DNA from: Agarilytica sp033852175
GTDB taxonomy: Bacteria > Pseudomonadota > Gammaproteobacteria > Pseudomonadales > Cellvibrionaceae
Length of the DNA: 64,000 bases
Assembly: GCA_033852175.1 (NCBI GenBank)
Contig: JAWSUY010000023.1
Location: 99,436 to 163,435 of the forward strand
Reading direction: 5' to 3'
The notes beneath the pieces were generated by a model. That model ran no database searches and was not told the origin of the DNA. It was given only the letters and a program-made list of their open reading frames with translations. Within the stretch, counting starts at the first letter, position 1. Every line of letters begins with the position of its first letter. Made by a program: the position numbers and the translations under genes. This document shows positions 39,198 to 48,263 of the stretch, in pieces.

Positions 39198-40174
39198 AAA
39201 CTGTTTACCGATGCAGGATTAATCGCGCCAACAATGCTGTCTAAATTTTTAAGCGCATTCTCATAGGGCGTTAGAACCGAGTAAAAGTCTGACTCAGAAT
39301 CAGACGGTAACAAACGCTTCAAAAACACCGCAAGGGTTCCTGACGGACCGACATCAATGTAAGTATGAGACCCCACGGACTCCATATAACGAACAGTTTC
39401 AGGGAATTCAATCGGCATACGAGCCGTGCACCAAAATTTGTCAGCATCGATTTCCGCTAAGGGACCTTTCTGCGCACAACAAATCAAAGGCGTTTGCGGC
39501 GGACGATAGTTATAATTTTCAAACCGACGTATATACATAGGCTTGGCACTATCGATCCAGCTAGAGTGATAGGGTAACGAAACGGCGATCTCCTGGTATA
39601 TCAATTCGTTTTCATTGAGATAATTGATTACCGTCTTACAATCAGATTCCGGGACAGCCACCACGTAATGTGATTGAAAATTGATGGCTGCAACTTCAGT
39701 ATGACGGACAAGAATAGGATGGTTATACAGGTTATCAGGCGAATCTAATATCGCAATCATTGACCCAGCAGGACCGTACGATGTCATGACCTCCGCCTGA
39801 TCCAACAACAGGTTTATCGCTGTTTTTTCGTCAATACACCCAGCCTGGCACGCTGCCGCATACGTCCCCATGCTTGCTCCCAGCACATAATCAGGGTAGA
39901 TCCCCATATCGTTGAGCAACAACGACAAAGCTCTCTCCATCATGAATATTCCGATACAGGTATAAGAACAATTATCGAAACAGTCGCCCTTACTTTTAGC
40001 CTCATCAAAGACGATATCCTTTATCGACACACCCAGGCGCTCATAGGCCAATTGATCCAATCGGTGGATATGCGAACGAAATTGCGCATTAGCCTGATAC
40101 AGGTCTCGGCCCATATGGTAGTAATGGGAACCTTGTCCTGAGTACAAAAAAACAACACTTTTAGGTTTGGTCAC
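39194..40174 (-). CDS. Acyl hydrolase of the PksD/PedC type (AT-like proofreading enzyme)
   Basis: 326-residue malonyl-transferase fold: SGQGSHYYHMG (12-22), nucleophile Ser101 in GASMG and His203. Three points favour an acyl hydrolase over a malonyl transferase. The SGQGSxYYxMG start and the VGPSGTLAVF stretch are typical of PksD/PedC. The Arg that binds the malonyl carboxylate is replaced by Gln126 (DQAEVM). The GAFH motif reads LPYH. By family knowledge such enzymes release stalled acyl groups from ACPs. GTG start with an AGGA Shine-Dalgarno 7 bases upstream. If this call is right, the true trans-AT lies outside the window. Confidence 0.82.
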   Translation of the reverse strand: MTKPKSVVFLYSGQGSHYYHMGRDLYQANAQFRSHIHRLDQLAYERLGVSIKDIVFDEAKSKGDCFDNCSYTCIGIFMMERALSLLLNDMGIYPDYVLGASMGTYAAACQAGCIDEKTAINLLLDQAEVMTSYGPAGSMIAILDSPDNLYNHPILVRHTEVAAINFQSHYVVAVPESDCKTVINYLNENELIYQEIAVSLPYHSSWIDSAKPMYIRRFENYNYRPPQTPLICCAQKGPLAEIDADKFWCTARMPIEFPETVRYMESVGSHTYIDVGPSGTLAVFLKRLLPSDSESDFYSVLTPYENALKNLDSIVGAINPASVNSL

Positions 40175-40248
40175 ACAGCTTTCCTAAAGAACGAAAGATC
40201 ATAGCGATAGTGTAATTGATTTAGATACGCCTCGATGCAATAAAGTTA

Positions 40249-40271
40249 CCGGGATAATAGTTTTATCCCGG
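40249..40271. other. Perfect 9-bp stem-loop between the SDR and acyl hydrolase genes
   Basis: CCGGGATAA and TTATCCCGG flank a 5-base loop. It lies downstream of the SDR gene stop and upstream of the acyl hydrolase start, both on the minus strand. There is no clean T-run on either side, so it may be a weak terminator, a processing site or a leader structure. Confidence 0.45.
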
Positions 40272-40347
40272 CAATCTGCTCTTACAAAACTCATATTGAA
40301 CCAGCGCCATGATAGAAACGGCTCTACAGAGGCCCCAGGCGTTAATC

Positions 40348-41244
40348 TTATGTCTTATTCTGTTGTTCTTGTACCGCCGCAGTCAACATCGCAACTGTTC
40401 GTCTGAAACGTTTACACGATGATTTATACCAAGCGTTCCACGAAAACTGATACAGCCACACCAGTCTTTTCCAACGACCCGGCACAATGATCATACCCTT
40501 GTTTTTAGCCACTTGTTTTAAAATGTCTGGCGCAATACTTTCCGGTGTTACGGGGTTTAAGCGCTTCAAATAGGCTTCTATCCGTTCAGGTGAAATACTG
40601 TGCGCAAGGCGCCCATACTTCCCGCCAAGCAATAATGGAGTGTTGACCGTTCCGGGAAAAAGCGCACTCACACGAACACCAAGCATATCGGCTTCGACCC
40701 GCAACGATTGAGACAAACCCGACACAGCAAACTTGCTCGCTGTATAGGCCGCAGCACCAGGAGTGGGAATAATACCGCCAATCGAAGAGGTATTCACAAT
40801 GTGTCCGTAGCCCTGTTCTATCATAATGGGATAGCTCGCGAGCACTCCGTTTACGACGCCATAAAAATTCGTGTCCATGATTCGCGTCCAATCTTCTATG
40901 GTAGAATTTTTTACGCCCCCATTCATCACGATACCAGCATTATTGAATACATAATCCAAGCGTCCGGTCTTTTCTTTTGTTTCCTTGACCAATGATTCAA
41001 ATCCACTAGAATCCGACACGTTTAACTCTCGCGCCCATGCCTTACCGCCCTTTTCAACGATACTATTTGCGACTTGCTCAGCAACATCCAGCTGCATATC
41101 GGCAAGCACTACCGTACAACCTTGTTTGACCAGTTCGTAAACAAGCGCTAGACCAATACCTGAAGCCGCTCCTGTGACGATTGCCGTCGCGTCTTTATAG
41201 GTTCTTATTTTCGTTTTTACGAGTTCTTCTGTTGAATTATTCAC
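40348..41244 (-). CDS. Short-chain dehydrogenase/reductase
   Basis: 298 residues from the GTG at 41244, which has AAGGA 7 bases upstream; a TTG further up (41289) has no such signal. TGAASGIG (24-31), NNAG and YTASK (Tyr167, Lys171) mark a classical SDR. The C-terminal 40 residues are basic with aromatic clusters and may touch the membrane, as in SDRs of the hydroxysteroid/retinol type. Substrate unknown. It is last in the minus-strand set next to the PKS accessory genes, so a tailoring role is possible, but a 170-base gap with a stem-loop separates them. Confidence 0.88.
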   Translation of the reverse strand: MNNSTEELVKTKIRTYKDATAIVTGAASGIGLALVYELVKQGCTVVLADMQLDVAEQVANSIVEKGGKAWARELNVSDSSGFESLVKETKEKTGRLDYVFNNAGIVMNGGVKNSTIEDWTRIMDTNFYGVVNGVLASYPIMIEQGYGHIVNTSSIGGIIPTPGAAAYTASKFAVSGLSQSLRVEADMLGVRVSALFPGTVNTPLLLGGKYGRLAHSISPERIEAYLKRLNPVTPESIAPDILKQVAKNKGMIIVPGRWKRLVWLYQFSWNAWYKSSCKRFRRTVAMLTAAVQEQQNKT

Positions 41245-42030
41245 TGATATTCCTTGGAACTTAATGAATCGATTTTGGACTTTCGTCAATCATGGATCTA
41301 AAACAAACCAACGGCCTCTGAACGTTCAGAGTCCTGATTAAAGCCACAAATAACTCCATATATTCGTCACAACTTAATTCGGATAGTACATGCGCGAATA
41401 GATAACGAAAAATAGCACACCCAAGCACAAAACCTAAACAACAATCTCTACTTCCCTAAAACAATTACTTTTGTATATGCAAAAATTCAATTCATTTCCC
41501 AACAGCTGTAATTCACCAAAAAACCATTCATTTTATTTACCCTCCACTTAACCCTCCACTCAACCCTACGTAAAACCACCCCACATCACTAAACAATTAT
41601 GAACATGACGAATTTCTCATCAGAAACCATTCAAACCAAAAACTAACCACTACCAAAATAACCGAACAAAAAAATGCTCCCACATATATACAATCAATAT
41701 ACTTACTTGTTAAATAACTACAACAACATGGATAATATAGCTATAGATGGATTTTAAAATTGGACAAACAATTATAGAAGAGCACACGACATGGGATTTT
41801 ATTCCTACGTTACTGACAAGCCCAACAAGATCTAGAAAATTTCTCACCGTGAGTAATCGCAAGGATGCGAGTTTGGCATATGGACGTCAACATTTGAAAG
41901 CCAACATAGAAGTTAGCGACCGAGTAACTCTGACAGAAAAGTCGGGCCGCCCCATCACAGCACATTTTAAACTGCTGACATGCCTATACCAACTATAAAC
42001 GATGCATCGTCAACTTCTTGCCAGTAGAGA
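41245..42030. other. AT-rich intergenic region, no convincing gene
   Basis: This 786-base gap separates the PKS accessory genes from the kinase operon. It contains an imperfect tandem repeat of ACCCTCCACT units near 41539-41566 and AT-rich promoter-like sequence near 41700-41745. An open frame at 41747-41998 (+, 83 residues) has no Shine-Dalgarno and no recognisable motif. The downstream ends of both flanking minus-strand units hold no clear terminator. Confidence 0.5.
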
Positions 42031-43401
42031 CTAGGTATCAAAGGTGTTTTTCCGTTCTATTCCATAAGCAGCCATTTTTTTATAAAGGTGTGTCCGATCC
42101 ATGCCTAACGATTTGGCGACTTTTGATATATTCCCAGAAAACTCATCGATTCGTGTCAAAATAAATTGGGCTTCTGCCTTCTGTCGATACTCTTTTAACG
42201 TAAGATGATTTTCATTGGCTTGATCCGCTTTGGGACTTCGTATCTCAATCGGTAAATCACGGACAGATAAAACGTCCCCGCCGAGAATGACCATTCGTTC
42301 AAGCGTATTGCGAAGCTCCCTTACATTTCCGGGCCATGGATAAACGGACATAATGGGAAAACATTGAGGATCGATGGTTTTTTCTTTTATCCCGTTTCGT
42401 TCACAGATATCCGATATAAATTGCGTAACAAGCAAGGGAATATCAGAAGACCTTTCTCGCAGGGAAGGAATAGTAAGAGGAATAATACTGATTCGGTAAT
42501 ACAAGTCTTCACGAAAGCGCCCTTCCAATGCCTCCTGCTTAAGGTCTTTGTGACTGGCGACAATAACCCGCACATCAACCTTAGAAATTTTATCTGAACC
42601 CACTTTCTGTATTTCTTGTGACTCCAGAACTCGGAGCAAACTTGCCTGAGAAGACAAAGGCATGTCCCCGATCTCGTCTAGAAAAATGGTGCCGCCATCG
42701 CTCACCTCAAAAAAGCCTTTCTTCATGGAAGTTGCGCCGGTAAAAGCGCCCTTCACGTGACCAAATAAGGTACTTTCAACCAGAGCTGCAGGAATCGCCG
42801 AGCAATTAACCTTTGTAAAGCGCTCCTCAGATCGCTCTCCCTGAGCATGTAGGCTCTCCGCGACCAACTCTTTACCCGTACCACTTTCTCCTGAGATAAA
42901 GACTGTGGCATTGGTCTTGGCGACACGAGAAATTTCCTTTTTTAAGGTCTCTATTGTTCTGTGCTCTCCCAGCAACTTTTCCTGTGGTTGCTCCCGATAA
43001 TAGCGGGCTAAACTTTCCTTTAGTTTGTGAAATTCAATACAATTGTTAACCGTTATTAAGAGCTTTTCCGGTGAAAATGGTTTCTCAATAAAATCAAAAG
43101 CGCCGGCCTTCACCGAATTCGCCGCTTCATTTAAGGTCGAATTTCCGGAGATGAAAACTGTCGGAGGAGCCAAACCCTCTTCTTTTAACTTCCGATACAG
43201 ATCAATTCCATTTTCCTCTTCGAGCCGGATATCCATGATCACTAAGTCAAACGATGATTCTCGAATGCCTTTTAACGCCTCAAAAGCATTACCAAAGCTA
43301 CACACTGAAAAACCTTCTGACTGTAAGCACACTTCGATACTACGACGGATATTGATTTCATCGTCGACAATAGCAATCGTCACGTTGCGGTTTTTTTTCA
43401 T
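42031..43401 (-). CDS. NtrC-family sigma-54-dependent response regulator (NtrX-like)
   Basis: 456 residues from the ATG at 43401; upstream in-frame codons would run into the kinase tail. Receiver domain with phospho-acceptor Asp57 in IMDIRL and Lys in EKPF; AAA+ domain with Walker A GESGTGKE (171-178) and GAFTGA (218-223) for sigma-54 contact; C-terminal Fis-type HTH (NISKVAKSLGMDRTHLYKK). The HTH wording resembles NtrX. It would activate sigma-54 promoters when phosphorylated by the kinase encoded immediately upstream, whose original TAA is 1 base before this ATG. Confidence 0.93.
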   Translation of the reverse strand: MKKNRNVTIAIVDDEINIRRSIEVCLQSEGFSVCSFGNAFEALKGIRESSFDLVIMDIRLEEENGIDLYRKLKEEGLAPPTVFISGNSTLNEAANSVKAGAFDFIEKPFSPEKLLITVNNCIEFHKLKESLARYYREQPQEKLLGEHRTIETLKKEISRVAKTNATVFISGESGTGKELVAESLHAQGERSEERFTKVNCSAIPAALVESTLFGHVKGAFTGATSMKKGFFEVSDGGTIFLDEIGDMPLSSQASLLRVLESQEIQKVGSDKISKVDVRVIVASHKDLKQEALEGRFREDLYYRISIIPLTIPSLRERSSDIPLLVTQFISDICERNGIKEKTIDPQCFPIMSVYPWPGNVRELRNTLERMVILGGDVLSVRDLPIEIRSPKADQANENHLTLKEYRQKAEAQFILTRIDEFSGNISKVAKSLGMDRTHLYKKMAAYGIERKNTFDT

Positions 43402-43402
43402 G

Positions 43403-43513
43403 TTATTCACTGTATTCACTCTTTGGCAGAAGCAGCTGAAAGGTGGCGCCATTATGTGTTGGCAAGCAATGAATATCACCGTCATGGTCCAAAGCTATTT
43501 TACGGACAATCTA
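43403..43513 (-). other. In-frame amber codon and conserved C-terminal tail of the kinase
   Basis: The TAG at 43511-43513 is followed in frame by 35 sense codons that match the last strand and helix of a histidine kinase ATPase domain, then TAA. Either the gene is inactivated recently, the TAG is read through, or the base is a sequencing error. With readthrough the kinase would be 384 residues. Confidence 0.85.
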
Positions 43514-44557
43514 TAAACCTAAGCCCATATTGCTCTTGCCTTTTTTACTGCTAAAATTCATTTTAAATATTCTGTTGATTTCACTTTCTGGAATACGAAC
43601 GCCTTCATTAAACACCGTGATCGAGTACATCCGACCAATAGACACCAACTTGATCTTAACGATAAGCGGCTTAAGGTTTGGATTGGCCTGAACAGCGTTA
43701 ATAATGAGGTTCAATAAGCACTGCCCGATTAATACGGTATCGACTGTCGACCAATACTCACCCTCTGCCCCGCCCTCGCCCTCGCCCTCGCCACAGTCAA
43801 ACAAGAAATCCATGTTCACATCGCTCAAATAGAATTTATTCTTTTCACAAAACTCATTCAAGTACTCACGTAAATCCGTTTTACGCTTGAGCGGAACTGG
43901 CAACGAAGAAAACGACGAAAAATGGTTCACCATGGATTTCAGTTTAGCCACTTCTTCTGTCACGATCTCGTGAGCAGATTTTATCTTTTCCTCTAGCTGA
44001 TCTCTCGAATCCGATTTAACCGCCAAATTTAAGTTTCCCATCATCATTTCAATAGGCGTTAAGGGATTTTTGATTTCATGGGATAGCTGCCCAGCGATTT
44101 CTTGCCATTCGTCAAAATGAGACAACTCTTGAATTCGTTTTGCCTGCTGAATTTGACGATCGGATATATCCCTGTATGAGCGTGCGATTTTTCGGCTCAT
44201 AACGATCGCTAGCCCTAACGTTATCAGCAATACAACCACGAACAGAACAAAGTAGTAAACGCGGTAGCTTTCTTTCAGTAAATCACCCACAAAGTAAGGA
44301 TCTTCATAAAGTAAGATTTCTTTATCGATAGCGAAAAACCGATTTCGGTAAACCTCTGAATTTTTCGGATCTAGATCACGCAATAGTTTGAGATCTTTTC
44401 GATAGCCTTTCAATAACCCTTGAGTATTGGCATTAACACTAAGACTAACGGCACTGTCTAACACTTCATCCAATAATAAGTACGAAACCGGCAACGGAAC
44501 GGCTGACAGGACCACTATCGTCAAAACCAACAAGACATTGATCTTATTCGCTTTCAT
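43511..44557 (-). CDS. NtrY-like sensor histidine kinase, ended by a premature TAG
   Basis: 348 residues: TM helix about 10-30, periplasmic part, TM helix about 101-121, then a HisKA domain with His160 in LSHEIKNPLTP and a HATPase domain. Translation stops directly after the G2 box GLGL. Beyond the TAG (43511-43513) the same frame reads on for 35 codons (starting IVRKIALDHDG, containing GATFQLLLPK), which is the normal end of a HATPase domain, to a TAA at 43403-43405. One base change (for example TCG to TAG at the Ser of GLGLS) would explain it. The ATP lid region also carries a Gly-Glu repeat from a hexanucleotide repeat. Start overlaps the upstream gene by 14 bases. Confidence 0.85.
   Translation of the reverse strand: MKANKINVLLVLTIVVLSAVPLPVSYLLLDEVLDSAVSLSVNANTQGLLKGYRKDLKLLRDLDPKNSEVYRNRFFAIDKEILLYEDPYFVGDLLKESYRVYYFVLFVVVLLITLGLAIVMSRKIARSYRDISDRQIQQAKRIQELSHFDEWQEIAGQLSHEIKNPLTPIEMMMGNLNLAVKSDSRDQLEEKIKSAHEIVTEEVAKLKSMVNHFSSFSSLPVPLKRKTDLREYLNEFCEKNKFYLSDVNMDFLFDCGEGEGEGGAEGEYWSTVDTVLIGQCLLNLIINAVQANPNLKPLIVKIKLVSIGRMYSITVFNEGVRIPESEINRIFKMNFSSKKGKSNMGLGL
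43767..43792. repeat. Hexanucleotide repeat (GCCCTC-type) inside the kinase gene
   Basis: Tandem CGCCCT units encode, on the minus strand, a GEGEGEGG stretch between strands of the HATPase domain. The length is a multiple of three, so copy changes by slippage would keep the frame. Confidence 0.6.
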
Positions 44558-45230
44558 TCACCACTCCCAACGAGAACGGCTCAGAACGGACGAACTCGCT
44601 GCGCCATTGCGCTGATGTTTTATCATCCGACATATACTTTTCAAGAATTCGATCAAACAACTTTTTGAAGGTGGGGCCTCCTGAGCCCCTGATATTCGCT
44701 CCTCCAGACAAAGAAGCACCCGAAGATGAAACTTCTCGACTGTGGCTAATTCGATTGCTCGACACCCAATTTTTGATGCGCTCAATACGTTTTTCAGAAA
44801 TTGAATTTAGCGTCACTTGAGCCATCAAAAAATAGCTCTCACCGCCCACAAACAAATCCTGCGAAAATGCATTAGGAATCTGAAGATTAGAAAGCTCCGC
44901 TAGCAAATCATGATAATTCGAAATTGTCGATCGTGTTGTCACGCCAGCAAGCAGCCGCTCACATAAATAGTTTTCATCCCAAAGATCGTAGGTAACGCGA
45001 TACCGAACCTTTTGAAAGCCTACAGTGCCCAGGCGATCATTCAAGATCAAAACCAGCTCTATATCATTGGGGAGGCCGCTGTTCATTTCGCTTTTGAAGA
45101 GCGCTTCTGAATATTCAATATCATTTAAAGCAAAGAAAAACCCGGACTCTTTTTTCATCACTTCAAGCTGAAAAGCATTTACACCTAGAGAGCACAGTGA
45201 CATTAGCAAGAATAATAGCGATTTTCTCAT
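44544..45230 (-). CDS. Secreted DUF4390-like protein
   Basis: 228 residues with a signal peptide (hydrophobic 5-19, ending VNA). The body has a YRVTYDLWDENYLC stretch and an EKRIERIKNWV segment reminiscent of DUF4390 proteins, which are commonly encoded just before NtrYX-like pairs in gammaproteobacteria. The C-terminus is Ser/Gly-rich and then charged. The ATG overlaps the Omp85 stop by 4 bases (ATGA), so it is the second gene of the operon. Molecular function is not known; it probably acts in the periplasm as part of envelope sensing. Confidence 0.6.
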   Translation of the reverse strand: MRKSLLFLLMSLCSLGVNAFQLEVMKKESGFFFALNDIEYSEALFKSEMNSGLPNDIELVLILNDRLGTVGFQKVRYRVTYDLWDENYLCERLLAGVTTRSTISNYHDLLAELSNLQIPNAFSQDLFVGGESYFLMAQVTLNSISEKRIERIKNWVSSNRISHSREVSSSGASLSGGANIRGSGGPTFKKLFDRILEKYMSDDKTSAQWRSEFVRSEPFSLGVVNESE

Positions 45231-46540
45231 GGTTCATCGCCATCCGATTCAAGGAAACGAAAACTGAAACTGAAAATTGTTGAATCCGTCTGCAAGGAAT
45301 AACCGACCTCAAAACTAAGATCATCACTATTCAACACTTCCCAGTCATAGGTTTTACGACTTCGAGTCAATTGGGCATATGCACCTCGATACTTACCTGT
45401 GGATCGATTTTTACTATTAAGAAGTGTGTACCGAACACTGAGCGACCGGTCTAGAATGTCAGGCTCCCACTTATCGCCTTCCACTTTCAATAGACGTCCT
45501 GTGAATGTAATAACGTCCCCACTATTAATGTCATAGTTCTCACGGTAATAGAGGAATGAATCCTTTAAGTCAAAGGAGGTGCTAATTTTAAAAACACTAC
45601 CTTCGGTGGGGAATACGGCATCATTTTCTGTATTCCACCCATAGGAAATATCGTTAAAATCATCTTCAGGATCGACAGATAATTGTATATAGGAAACTTT
45701 TCCGATACGGCGACCTAAACCAAAGCGTGATTGATTTAAATTTGAATCGCTTCCCTTTCTTATTTCATTGGCCTCGTCATGCGACAAGATCAAATTTGAT
45801 CGACCCAAGTAATAGCTGCGGTGACTAAAGTAGGCGTTGAAAAAATAATCCTGAGAGCCAAACAAATGCGGATCAATATATTCTAACGAACCTCTATAGC
45901 CATGATCATAGTCCACCTCATCTGAGTAACGACTATAATTATAATAATTGCCCCTGGAATTATTCCTGACAGTCCTATATTTCGTACTCAAACCAGCCAA
46001 GTTGAACGATAGTGCTTTTCCAGTTCCAAATAAATTCAAATCCGTAATGGACAACGAAACCTTTCGAATTTGACCGCTCTCTGATTCTTCTAAATCTATA
46101 TAATGCCGATCTTTATCGTAGACCAACACCGAAACTCCCAAGCCATATTGAAGATGGCTCATTTCCTGCACTGCAAAAACAACGATCACTCGCCCTTTTT
46201 CTGATCCCTTTTCCAGCTGCACAGCAATGCTTTTAAACTGAAGAAGCGAACCTAAGCGTAATCGTGCATCGGCAATTTTGTCTGGGTCCAGAATATCCCC
46301 AACACCTTGATAATATTTTTTTGTAATAAAACCACACTTCGTATTTTTATTACCACTACACTCGATGGCTTCGATTGTTAATTTCGAAGCAGATTCCGCA
46401 TACACCTGACCCGACAGAATGAGAGCGCTAATAAGAAAGAATGATATTGAAATAAAAGCCACGAAACTTCGTAAGCATTTAAATATCGATAGAGAAAAAT
46501 CCGTTAAACCCTGAACATGTAAGATAATTGAAAGAACCAT
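45227..46540 (-). CDS. Omp85-superfamily outer membrane protein with a single POTRA-like domain
   Basis: 437 residues. A hydrophobic stretch ending in GQVYA is a signal peptide, but it begins about 20 residues in, so the true start may be internal. A POTRA-like unit follows (YYQGVGDILDPDKI then ARLRLGSLLQFKSI), then beta-strand-rich sequence with alternating aromatic residues, ending in FSFSFRF before a short acidic tail. The barrel segment is about 300 residues, smaller than BamA. First gene of the operon with the DUF4390-like protein, kinase and regulator; it may be a stress-related envelope protein rather than an essential assembly factor. Confidence 0.65.
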   Translation of the reverse strand: MVLSIILHVQGLTDFSLSIFKCLRSFVAFISISFFLISALILSGQVYAESASKLTIEAIECSGNKNTKCGFITKKYYQGVGDILDPDKIADARLRLGSLLQFKSIAVQLEKGSEKGRVIVVFAVQEMSHLQYGLGVSVLVYDKDRHYIDLEESESGQIRKVSLSITDLNLFGTGKALSFNLAGLSTKYRTVRNNSRGNYYNYSRYSDEVDYDHGYRGSLEYIDPHLFGSQDYFFNAYFSHRSYYLGRSNLILSHDEANEIRKGSDSNLNQSRFGLGRRIGKVSYIQLSVDPEDDFNDISYGWNTENDAVFPTEGSVFKISTSFDLKDSFLYYRENYDINSGDVITFTGRLLKVEGDKWEPDILDRSLSVRYTLLNSKNRSTGKYRGAYAQLTRSRKTYDWEVLNSDDLSFEVGYSLQTDSTIFSFSFRFLESDGDEP

Positions 46541-46995
46541 AATTGACTATTGATACAAGCTCTATAGCAACCCTTATGCCAACTGGAATGTATCACAAAA
46601 AAACTCGTATCTACTTGATTTTTATAGATTTTTACTAATTTATAAAATCAAATATTTCGGTGGACATTGTATCGACCTGTCGCAAAAAAACAACAGCTGT
46701 AGGTAATCAACAACAATCCTTCTGTCGCCTTACGGGAAGACACCCAAATACAGTAAAGGCGCTGCATTTTGATAAGGTGAAAAATGTAAAGGTGCGAAGC
46801 AGGAATACGATGAGTTAAATCCAACAATTAGGCTGTGATGCTTAGTTAGTGCCCTTCCAGAAATAGGTCTCTACTACGATCGACATATGCTCACAAAACC
46901 CAACCCGGTGGTCATGCGACTACATGCCTATTTTTGAGGGGTTACAGTCCACCGGTGTTCCCTTAATTCAACGATAAAAATAACTAAGGCGCACC
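46541..46995. other. Intergenic region between divergent genes
   Basis: 455 bases with no gene that I can support. It must hold the promoters of the Omp85 operon (-) and the hydrolase (+). It contains one copy of a 22-base sequence that recurs at the right end of the window (46842-46863). Confidence 0.5.
46842..46863 (+). repeat. Dispersed 22-base repeat, copy 1
   Basis: TTAGTTAGTGCCCTTCCAG followed by AAA; 19 of 22 bases match 63979-64000, also intergenic. It may be the edge of a small mobile or REP-like element. Confidence 0.45.
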
Positions 46996-47949
46996 ATGAT
47001 ACGAGCTACCCTATTTATAGCTTCATTATTACTGTTTGGCTGCGGCGGCTCAGATAGCTCCAGTTCCAAAACACCTCAAATAACCGAAGAACAGCGCGTA
47101 GAGTGGGAAAAAATCACCTCTATTCAAGTCAATACAAACCGTTTCGTATTTGATGCCCTCACAGCGGGGCCTACAAACGGTACACCAGTAATTCTTCTTC
47201 ACGGGTTCCCTACGTCTTCAGATCAATACCGGACGATTTTATCCGCGCTAGGACATGAAGGTTATTACGCGATAGCGCCTGATCAACGAGGGTACTCACC
47301 CGGCGCTCGACCCTCGGAAATTGACGATTATCACGTAGAGAAGCTAGCCCAAGACATTTTGGATATCGCAGATAGCCTAGAGCTGGAAAAATTTCATCTC
47401 GTTGGCCATGACCACGGTGGTCGTGTCGTTTGGACTCTTGGAGCACTGCACTCCGATAGACTTCTTACGATAACTCCGATTTCGACTGCACACACACGAG
47501 CACTGTATTTAGCCCTTATCAACCCTGAGTCAGATCAGAGCGATCGTATCCAATACGGAATAGCGTTAAATACGGAAGGTTACGAAACGGAATTAATCGC
47601 CAACGATAACGCTCTATTACTCCCATTTTATGCTGATGCAGATCTTGAATTAATTGAAATGTATCTAGAAAAAGTCGCCAATGAAGATACGCTGAATGCG
47701 GCTCTAAATTGGTATCTGGCTTCAGACGGAGCATGGTCCTACAACTTACCATTAACAGAGGTCCCAACACTCTACATATGGAGCGATAATGACCCATATA
47801 CCGGGCCAGACGCTGCCGAAGCAACTGGTGATTTTGTACTTGGAGAATACAGGTTTGAGGTTATAGAAGGCGCTAGCCACTCTATTCCGGAAACTCGCCC
47901 CGAGGAAGTGACCGCACTTTTGTTGGAGCATTTTGAGGGGCGAATGTAG
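46996..47949 (+). CDS. Lipoprotein alpha/beta hydrolase (epoxide hydrolase/haloalkane dehalogenase-like)
   Basis: 317 residues. Lipobox LLFGC gives a lipidated Cys16, followed by a Ser-rich linker. The hydrolase core has HGFPTS (69-74), PDQRG and VGHDHGG with Asp139 as nucleophile, and a late His in GASHS. An Asp nucleophile points to the epoxide hydrolase / dehalogenase group rather than an esterase. With Gly after the Cys (GCGGS) it is probably sorted to the outer membrane. Substrate unknown. It stands alone between a divergent operon and a convergent gene. Confidence 0.85.
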   Translation: MIRATLFIASLLLFGCGGSDSSSSKTPQITEEQRVEWEKITSIQVNTNRFVFDALTAGPTNGTPVILLHGFPTSSDQYRTILSALGHEGYYAIAPDQRGYSPGARPSEIDDYHVEKLAQDILDIADSLELEKFHLVGHDHGGRVVWTLGALHSDRLLTITPISTAHTRALYLALINPESDQSDRIQYGIALNTEGYETELIANDNALLLPFYADADLELIEMYLEKVANEDTLNAALNWYLASDGAWSYNLPLTEVPTLYIWSDNDPYTGPDAAEATGDFVLGEYRFEVIEGASHSIPETRPEEVTALLLEHFEGRM

Positions 47950-48263
47950 GGAGGCAACTTATTGAGTGAGCCGACAGGAACACCGGCCGCTCAAGAAGAT
48001 AAAATCGCCGTCACCTACGCGCCTGGAACAGTAAAAAATATCCTCCAGAAGATGGGGTTACGGATACTGGTTTGCGCTTGAACGAAAATGCCCCTGTCGA
48101 AACTATCGCGAACCGGTATGAAACATTAACTAAGCACCTCACGATGAAACCCTCAAGCATTCCCATAGTTTAACTAGAAACGGCCATTCGTATTAAAGTG
48201 ATCTGACACAACAGGCACTACATTTGAACTCTCACAAAATAAAATGACGTTATTGAAAAGCCG
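47950..48263. other. Intergenic region with one doubtful short frame
   Basis: 314 bases between convergent genes. A GGAGG lies at the hydrolase stop and a TTG-started frame of 39 codons (47962-48081, +) follows it. The peptide has no known motif and may be a remnant. No clear terminator hairpin was found. Confidence 0.35.

Noticed and set aside
39194..40174. Annotation as the trans-acting malonyl transferase
   Set aside because: Missing carboxylate-binding Arg, LPYH instead of GAFH and PksD-like end motifs favour an acyl hydrolase.
41461..41490. Near-palindrome TTTTGTATATGCAAAA
   Set aside because: Two mismatches in AT-rich sequence, no nearby regulator gene to link it to.
41747..41998. 83-residue open frame on the plus strand
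   Set aside because: No Shine-Dalgarno, no family motif, in an AT-rich gap; mentioned only in the gap entry.
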